Source of the DNA: Microlunatus capsulatus
Lineage (GTDB): Bacteria; Actinomycetota; Actinomycetes; Propionibacteriales; Propionibacteriaceae
Direction of reading: 5' to 3'
DNA: 64,000 bases
NCBI RefSeq assembly: GCF_017876495.1
Contig: NZ_JAGIOB010000001.1
Span: forward strand, 3,968,001 to 4,032,000
Below are positions 59,137-64,000 of the stretch, piece after piece; positions within the stretch are counted from its first letter, which is position 1, and each line of letters starts with the position of its first letter. Under the pieces are notes generated by a model. It ran no database searches. It saw only the letters and a list, made by a program, of their open reading frames with translations, and was not told the origin of the DNA. The translations under genes and the position numbers were made by a program.

Positions 59137-59142
59137 TAGCGT
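59137..59142 (+). promoter_or_regulatory. -10 box for ilvE
   Basis: TAGCGT, leaving a leader of about 79 nt with a small hairpin (CCCGG/CCGGG near 59147-59161). Confidence 0.45.
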
Positions 59143-59227
59143 CTCGCCCGGGCTCTCCGGGCGTCCGGGCAGCCCCCGTCCCCGCGGTGTCCCCGTCCCC
59201 GCAGCCGCCCTCGTCGAAAGCAGCCCC

Positions 59228-60313
59228 GTGAGTCTTCAGTTCGAGCTCCGCGCCAACCCGCACCCGCGCACGGACGCCGAGCGCGGAGCCGTCCTGGCCG
59301 ACCCCGGGTTCGGCCTCAGCTTCACCGACCACATGGCCGTGGCCACCTGGACCGCCTCGGACGGCTGGCACGACTCCGCCGTCGTGCCCTACGGCCCGTT
59401 CAGCCTGGACCCGGCCACCGCGGTGCTGCACTACGCGCAGGAGATCTTCGAGGGCCTCAAGGCCTACCAGCACGCCGACGGCAGCGTGCACCTGTTCCGG
59501 CCCGACCAGAACGCCGCCCGGATGGCGCGCTCGGCCGAGCGGCTGGCGCTGCCCGTGCTGCCGGCGGAGGACTTCCTGGCCAGCATCGACGCCCTGGTCG
59601 CCGCCGACCGGGCGTGGGTGCCCGTGCACGGCGAGCAGAGCCTCTACCTGCGCCCGTTCATGTTCGCCTCCGAGGCCTTCCTGGGCGTCCGCCCGGCGCA
59701 GCGCGTCACCTACTGCTGCATCGCCAGCCCGGCCGGGGCCTACTTCGCCCGCGGGGTGCACCCGGTCTCGATCTGGATCTCGACCACCTACGCCCGGGCA
59801 GCGCCGGGCGGCACGGGCGCGGCGAAGACCGGCGGCAACTACGCCGCCAGCCTGGTCGCGCAGCAGGAGGCCGCCGCCCACGGCTGCGACCAGGTGATGT
59901 TCGCCGACGCCGCCGAGCACCGGTGGGTGGAGGAGCTGGGCGGGATGAACGTCTACCTCGTCACCACCGACGGCGAGCTGGTCACCCCGGAGCTCAACGG
60001 CTCGATCCTCGAGGGCGTGACCCGGGACTCGATCCTCACCCTCGCCACGGAGTTCGGGCTCACCCCGGTGGAGCGCCGGATCAGCCTCGAGGAGCTCGTC
60101 GAGGGCGTCGACTCCGGCCGGGTGGCCGAGCTGTTCGCCTGCGGCACGGCCGCGGTGGTCACCCCGATCGGCGTCCTGCAGGACGCGTCGGGCAGCCACG
60201 TGGTGGGCGGCGGCGAGACCGGCGAGACCACCGCCGCGCTGCGCAAGAACCTCCTCGACGTCCAGTACGGGCGGGCCGAGGACACCCACGGCTGGCTGCG
60301 CCGGGTCGTCTGA
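59228..60313 (+). CDS. ilvE: Branched-chain amino acid aminotransferase
   Basis: 361 residues, fold-type IV PLP enzyme. It makes the last step to Val, Leu and Ile. Lys200 in GAAKTGGNYAASLVAQQEA binds PLP; VEELGGMNVYLV and ACGTAAVVTPIG are conserved. The GTG has only a weak ribosome site. A 14-codon ORF at 59187-59231 ends on the ilvE start and might couple translation. Cotranscribed leader for cimA begins downstream with its own promoter. Confidence 0.95.
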   Translation: MSLQFELRANPHPRTDAERGAVLADPGFGLSFTDHMAVATWTASDGWHDSAVVPYGPFSLDPATAVLHYAQEIFEGLKAYQHADGSVHLFRPDQNAARMARSAERLALPVLPAEDFLASIDALVAADRAWVPVHGEQSLYLRPFMFASEAFLGVRPAQRVTYCCIASPAGAYFARGVHPVSIWISTTYARAAPGGTGAAKTGGNYAASLVAQQEAAAHGCDQVMFADAAEHRWVEELGGMNVYLVTTDGELVTPELNGSILEGVTRDSILTLATEFGLTPVERRISLEELVEGVDSGRVAELFACGTAAVVTPIGVLQDASGSHVVGGGETGETTAALRKNLLDVQYGRAEDTHGWLRRVV

Positions 60314-60361
60314 GCGCCGGACGGCCGACCACGACCCGGGTGACCGGATCGCGGTCGGCTG

Positions 60362-60391
60362 CTGGACGGGGGTGCTCCCCGGGTGCACACT
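60362..60391 (+). promoter_or_regulatory. cimA leader promoter
   Basis: CTGGAC (60362-60367) and CACACT (60386-60391), 18-bp spacer, the latter exactly 6 nt before the leader-peptide ATG. Confidence 0.5.
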
Positions 60392-60397
60392 GAGCCC

Positions 60398-60427
60398 ATG
60401 TCCGCCGTGGTCGTGATCATTAGCTAG
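60398..60427 (+). CDS. cimA leader peptide (attenuator)
   Basis: Nine codons, MSAVVVIIS, with Val-Val-Val-Ile-Ile in a row and no Leu. The Ile codons are ATC and ATT, the second rare here. The start is leaderless. A hairpin (60427-60452) and an intrinsic terminator (60455-60484) follow before cimA. Val/Ile without Leu fits an enzyme for isoleucine (citramalate synthase) rather than 2-isopropylmalate synthase. Ribosome-mediated attenuation is inferred. Confidence 0.78.
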   Translation: MSAVVVIIS

Positions 60428-60452
60428 CGCGCTGAGCTCCTCGCCAGCGCGC
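60427..60452 (+). promoter_or_regulatory. Leader hairpin 1 before cimA
   Basis: GCGCGCT and AGCGCGC form a 7-bp stem with a 12-nt loop, starting at the last base of the leader stop codon. A ribosome at the stop would block it. It does not overlap the terminator, so the switch mechanism is less plain than for ilvB. Confidence 0.55.
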
Positions 60453-60454
60453 CG

Positions 60455-60484
60455 AACCTCCTGTCCTCGTACGGGAGGTTTTTT
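60455..60484 (+). terminator. Intrinsic terminator of the cimA attenuator
   Basis: AACCTCC (60455-60461) pairs with GGAGGTT (60474-60480), followed by T residues to 60484, 51 bp before the cimA ATG. Confidence 0.8.
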
Positions 60485-60535
60485 CGTTCCCGGACCCGGG
60501 CCCCGCCCACCACCCACCAACTCGAGGGATCTGCG

Positions 60536-62182
60536 ATGTTCGCCCAGCTGAGGCCGAAGCCGGCCGAGTTCCACGTCTTCGACACGACCCTGCGCGACGG
60601 GTCGCAGCAGGAGGGGCTCAACCTCTCCGTCGCCGACAAGCTGACGATCGCGGGCCTGCTCGACGAGCTGGGCGTCGGCTTCGTCGAGGGCGGCTGGCCG
60701 GGCGCCAACCCCAACGACACGGCGTTCTTCGCCGCCATGGCCGACGGCGCGAACGCGCTCCGCCGGGCCACCCTGGTCGCCTTCGGCTTCACCCGGCGGG
60801 TCGGGATGCGCGCCGCGGACGACCCCCTGACGGCCGCGCTGCGGGACTCGCGCGCGCCGGTGGCGTGCCTCGTGGCCAAGAGCCACGACCGCCACGTCGA
60901 GCAGGCTCTGCGCACCACCCTGCGCGAGAACCTCGACATGATCGCGGACACGGTGTCGCACCTGGTGGCCGAGGGCCAGCGGGTGTTCGTGGACTGCGAG
61001 CACTTCTTCGACGGCTACCGGGAGAACCCCGCGTACGCCCTGGAGGCGGTGCGGACGGCGGCGGAGGCGGGAGCCGAGGTCGTCGTCCTGTGCGACACCA
61101 ACGGCGGCATGCTGCCGCCGTGGGTGGGTGAGATCGTCACCGAGGCCGCCGCGACCGGTGTCCCGCTGGGCATCCACGCCCACAACGACACCGGTTGCGC
61201 GGTCGCCAACACCCTGGCCGCCGTCGACGCCGGCGCCATGCACGTGCAGGGCACCGTCAACGGCTACGGCGAGCGGACGGGCAACGCCGAGCTCATCTCG
61301 GTGGTCGCGAACCTCGAGCTCAAGTACGGCTGGCCGCTGCTGCCCGAGGGTGCCCTGGCCGAGGCCAGTCGGATCGCCCACGCCATTGCCGAGGTGACCA
61401 ACGTGCCCTCGAGCGCCCGCCAGCCCTACGTCGGGCTGTCCTCGTTCGCGCACAAGGCCGGGCTGCACGCCAGCGCGATCAAGGTCGACCCGAACCTCTA
61501 CCAGCACATCGACCCGGCCGTGGTGGGCAACGACATGCGGATGCTCGTCTCCGACATGGCCGGCCGCGCGAACATCCAGATGAAGGGGGAGGAGCTCGGG
61601 TTCGACCTCTCCGACCGCGAGCTGGCCGCCCGGATCACCCAGCGGGTGAAGGACGCCGAGGCGGCCGGCTACACCTACGAGGCCGCCGACGCCAGCTTCG
61701 AGCTGCTGCTGCGCCGCGAGCTCGACCAGCTGCCGGAGTACTTCGCCGTGCACTCCTGGCGGGTCTTCACCCAGGGCCACCCCGCGCCGGGCGCCGAGGG
61801 CGAGACCGACACCGAGTGCACCGTCCGGCTGAGCGCCAAGGGCCAGGCCCAGCGCGTGGTGGGGGAGGGCAACGGCCCGGTCAACGCCCTCGACCACGCC
61901 GTCCGCAACGCCCTGCGGCCGGCCTACCCCGTCGTCGACCGCTTCGAGCTCATCGACTACCGGGTGCGGATCCTCGACCAGGGCCACGGCACGGACGCGA
62001 CGGTCCGGGTGCTCATCCAGACCACCGACGGCCGGCGGGCCTGGACCACCGTCGGGGTCGGCCAGAACATCGTCGAGGCGTCCTGGGAGGCGCTCAGCGA
62101 CGCCTACCTCTACGGGCTCATCCACGCCGAGACGCCGGAGCCGGCCGCCGTGCGCCCGGCCGAGGAGCGCGTCAGCGTCTGA
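60536..62182 (+). CDS. cimA: Citramalate synthase
   Basis: 548 residues. FHVFDTTLRDGSQQEGLNLSVADKLTIA is the catalytic start of the DRE-TIM LeuA-like family. VGFVEGGWPGANPNDTAFF, HAHNDTGCAVANTLAAVDAGA and NGYGERTGNAEL agree with the CimA branch. The C-terminal regulatory domain (about 400-530) should bind isoleucine. It makes citramalate from pyruvate and acetyl-CoA, giving a threonine-independent route to 2-ketobutyrate. The Val/Ile leader supports this over 2-isopropylmalate synthase. Confidence 0.9.
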   Translation: MFAQLRPKPAEFHVFDTTLRDGSQQEGLNLSVADKLTIAGLLDELGVGFVEGGWPGANPNDTAFFAAMADGANALRRATLVAFGFTRRVGMRAADDPLTAALRDSRAPVACLVAKSHDRHVEQALRTTLRENLDMIADTVSHLVAEGQRVFVDCEHFFDGYRENPAYALEAVRTAAEAGAEVVVLCDTNGGMLPPWVGEIVTEAAATGVPLGIHAHNDTGCAVANTLAAVDAGAMHVQGTVNGYGERTGNAELISVVANLELKYGWPLLPEGALAEASRIAHAIAEVTNVPSSARQPYVGLSSFAHKAGLHASAIKVDPNLYQHIDPAVVGNDMRMLVSDMAGRANIQMKGEELGFDLSDRELAARITQRVKDAEAAGYTYEAADASFELLLRRELDQLPEYFAVHSWRVFTQGHPAPGAEGETDTECTVRLSAKGQAQRVVGEGNGPVNALDHAVRNALRPAYPVVDRFELIDYRVRILDQGHGTDATVRVLIQTTDGRRAWTTVGVGQNIVEASWEALSDAYLYGLIHAETPEPAAVRPAEERVSV

Positions 62183-62237
62183 GGGGCCGGCCGGTCGCCA
62201 ACGTCTCCACCGCTGCCTGAGCTCGTGCTACCCGCTG

Positions 62238-62272
62238 CCTGAGCCTGTCGAAGGCCCTTCGGCGGGCTCAGG
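62238..62272. terminator. Hairpin element with CTGAGC/GCTCAG arms between cimA and deoA
   Basis: CCTGAGCCTGTCGAAGG and CCTTCGGCGGGCTCAGG pair imperfectly, second copy of the element at 22840-22874, again between convergent genes. A partial copy of the second arm follows at about 62284. Confidence 0.55.
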
Positions 62273-62325
62273 GCGCGGGGTCGGCCCTTCGGCGGGCGCG
62301 GGGCGCGGGGTGCGGGCTCGGGCGG

Positions 62326-63630
62326 TCAGGCGATGCGGGCCAGCACCAGCGGCTCGGCCCGGGGCGCCTCCGGACCGACGGACCAGCCGCCCTCCAGGGC
62401 GGCGCGGGCGCGGTCGAACCGCTCGGGGGTGTCGGTGTGCAGGGTGAGGACGGGGTCGCCGGCGCGCACCCGGTCGCCCGGCTTCACGTGCAGCTCGACG
62501 CCGGCGCCGGCCTGGACGCTGTCCTCGCGCCGGGCCCGGCCGGCCCCGAGCCGCCAGGCAGCCAGCCCGACGGCCATGGCGTCGAGGGAGGTCAGCACGC
62601 CGTCGGACTCCGCGCGGACGACCTCGGTCTCCCGGGCGCGGGGCAGCGGGGCGTCGGGGTCACCGCCCTGGGCGCGGATCATCCGCCGCCAGACGTCCAT
62701 GGCCCGGCCGTCGGCCAGCGCCGCCGCCGGGTCGACGTCCCCGCGGCCGGCGGCCCCGAGCATCTCCCGGGCCAGCGCGAGCGTGAGCTCGACGACGTCG
62801 GCCGGCCCGCCGCCCGCCAGCACGTCGACCGACTCCTGGACCTCCAGCGCGTTGCCCGCGGTCAGCCCCAGCGGGCTCGACATCTGCGTGAGCAGCGCGA
62901 CCGTGGTGACGCCGGCGTCCTGGCCGAGCCCGACCATCGTCTCCGCCAGCGCCCGGGCGTCGGCCTCGTCCTTCATGAAGGCTCCGGTGCCGACCTTGAC
63001 GTCGAGCACCAGGGCCGAGGTGCCCTCGGCGATCTTCTTGCTCATGATCGAGGAGGCGATCAGCGGGATCGACTCGACGGTCCCGGTGACGTCGCGCAGC
63101 GCGTACAGCTTCTTGTCGGCGGGCGCGAGGCCCGAGCCCGCCGCGCAGATCACGGCGCCGACGTCCTCCAGCTGGGCCAGCATCTCGGCGTTGCTGAGCC
63201 CCGCCCGCCAGCCCGGGACCGCCTCCAGCTTGTCCAGCGTGCCGCCGGTGTGGCCCAGCCCGCGACCCGACAGCTGCGGCACCGCGACGCCGCAGGCCGC
63301 CACCAGCGGGGCGAGCGGCAGGGTGATCTTGTCCCCGACGCCGCCGGTGGAGTGCTTGTCGACGGTCGGCCGGGACAGCCCGGAGAAGTCGAGCCGCTCG
63401 CCCGAGGCGATCATCGCCGCCGTCCAGCGGCCCAGCTCGGCGCGGGTCAGTCCGCGGAAGAACACCGCCATGGCCATGGCCGCCATCTGCTCCTCGGCCA
63501 CCTCGCCGTCGGTGTAGGCCTGCAGCAGCCAGTCGACGGCGGCCGGCTCCAGCTCGCCGCCGTCGCGCTTGCAGCGGATCAGCTCGACGGCGTCGTAGGG
63601 GGCGCGGCCGGCGGCGGGGGGCGGGGTCAT
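62326..63630 (-). CDS. deoA: Thymidine phosphorylase
   Basis: 434 residues. It splits thymidine to thymine and deoxyribose 1-phosphate. The active-site loop [22 protein letters not shown], the substrate segment [20 protein letters not shown] and [18 protein letters not shown] are diagnostic. A lipoyl-like C-terminal domain with [13 protein letters not shown] completes the family plan. A minus-strand CACACT box lies 7 nt before the ATG, so probably leaderless. Confidence 0.95.
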   Translation of the reverse strand: MTPPPAAGRAPYDAVELIRCKRDGGELEPAAVDWLLQAYTDGEVAEEQMAAMAMAVFFRGLTRAELGRWTAAMIASGERLDFSGLSRPTVDKHSTGGVGDKITLPLAPLVAACGVAVPQLSGRGLGHTGGTLDKLEAVPGWRAGLSNAEMLAQLEDVGAVICAAGSGLAPADKKLYALRDVTGTVESIPLIASSIMSKKIAEGTSALVLDVKVGTGAFMKDEADARALAETMVGLGQDAGVTTVALLTQMSSPLGLTAGNALEVQESVDVLAGGGPADVVELTLALAREMLGAAGRGDVDPAAALADGRAMDVWRRMIRAQGGDPDAPLPRARETEVVRAESDGVLTSLDAMAVGLAAWRLGAGRARREDSVQAGAGVELHVKPGDRVRAGDPVLTLHTDTPERFDRARAALEGGWSVGPEAPRAEPLVLARIA

Positions 63631-63637
63631 GGGCCCC

Positions 63638-63643
63638 AGTGTG
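63638..63643 (-). promoter_or_regulatory. -10-like box for deoA
   Basis: CACACT on the minus strand, 7 nt before the ATG at 63630. Confidence 0.45.
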
Positions 63644-63670
63644 CCGGACGGGGAGGGGGTCGTCCCTCGC

Positions 63671-63676
63671 TAGGCT
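63671..63676 (+). promoter_or_regulatory. -10 box for leaderless FAH-family gene
   Basis: TAGGCT, 7 nt before the ATG at 63684, back to back with the deoA promoter. Confidence 0.55.
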
Positions 63677-63683
63677 GGCCCCC

Positions 63684-64000
63684 ATGCGCATCGCACGTTT
63701 CGCCTCCGGCGGCGACCCCCAGTACGGCGTCGTCGAGCTCCTCGAGGACGGTGGCCGGAACCCCGGCACCGTCGCCGTCCTCACCGGCGACCCGCTCGCC
63801 ACCCCGGTCCAGCTGACCGGGGAGCGGCACGAGCTGGAGGGGGTGCGGCTGCTCGCCCCGGTGATCCCGCGGAGCAAGGTCGTGGCCGTCGGCCGCAACT
63901 ACGCCGCGCACGCGGCCGAGCTCGGCAACGCCGTGCCCACCACCCCGCTGACCTTCTTCAAGCCCAACACCTCCGTCATCGGCCCAGGCGACGCCATCGT
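63684..64000 (+). CDS. Fumarylacetoacetate hydrolase family protein (5' part)
   Basis: 105 complete codons before the window ends. [23 protein letters not shown] is the N-terminal domain, and [19 protein letters not shown] and [18 protein letters not shown] begin the catalytic FAH domain. Family members hydrolyse or isomerise 2-oxo dienoates or oxaloacetate-like acids; substrate unknown. In related genomes gltX often follows, which cannot be checked here. Confidence 0.88.
   Translation, partial: MRIARFASGGDPQYGVVELLEDGGRNPGTVAVLTGDPLATPVQLTGERHELEGVRLLAPVIPRSKVVAVGRNYAAHAAELGNAVPTTPLTFFKPNTSVIGPGDAI

Overview
The window is about 64 kb of very GC-rich DNA, densely packed on both strands, with many GTG starts and GTGA/ATGA stop-start overlaps. 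The gene content (PafA/PafBC, ANTAR, SteAB, HspR-like regulator, TatA/TatC beside HelY, CimA) fits an actinomycete chromosome. A member of the Propionibacteriales is plausible, but that placement is inference. I see no rRNA, tRNA, CRISPR array, prophage or insertion sequence. No stretch above 300 bp is without a gene.

Layout. (1) 1-20314: a GAF-ANTAR regulator, a phasin-like protein, then an order matching Mycobacterium tuberculosis Rv1694-Rv1711: tlyA, nadK, recN, steA, steB, pyrG, Nudix, xerD, parA-like, scpA, scpB, rluB. Cell-envelope genes (a MraY/WecA-like protein, MurJ-like flippase, GT4), a TM2 protein and alanine dehydrogenase are inserted. (2) 20358-32690: an order like Rv2097c-Rv2092c: pafA, FKBP lipoprotein, a DUF3866 gene on the other strand, pafB, pafC, an hspR-like/hsp20 pair, tatA, tatC, dagK, helY. 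The pup, proteasome, mpa and dop genes that often precede pafA are absent here. (3) 32633-40244: a NarL-type two-component pair, a secreted subtilase, and an OmpR-type two-component system flanked by two genes for secreted repeat proteins. (4) 40317-46687: tldE/tldD divergent from hisF, then a dehydrogenase, a HIT protein and a GT87 mannosyltransferase. (5) 46756-63630: branched-chain amino acid synthesis: ilvD, ilvB-ilvN-ilvC, leuB, ilvE and cimA, with unrelated genes between them; then deoA. (6) 63684-64000: the 5' part of a fumarylacetoacetate hydrolase family gene.

Regulation is the most informative layer. At least fifteen genes have a TANNNT-like -10 box ending 6-7 nt before the start codon, the geometry of leaderless transcripts. 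Two of these drive short leader peptides: MPRTQILVVSQRVG before ilvB, with mutually exclusive antiterminator and terminator hairpins, and MSAVVVIIS before cimA, followed by an intrinsic terminator. Both read as ribosome-mediated attenuators. A 21-codon bridging ORF joins ilvB to ilvN with GTGA overlaps at both ends.

The best candidate for something undescribed is a four-box, 11-bp-phased element. It occurs in the control region of the OmpR-type two-component operon and its divergent Ca-binding repeat gene, and again upstream of the second secreted repeat-protein gene. It looks like the operator of a small local regulon.
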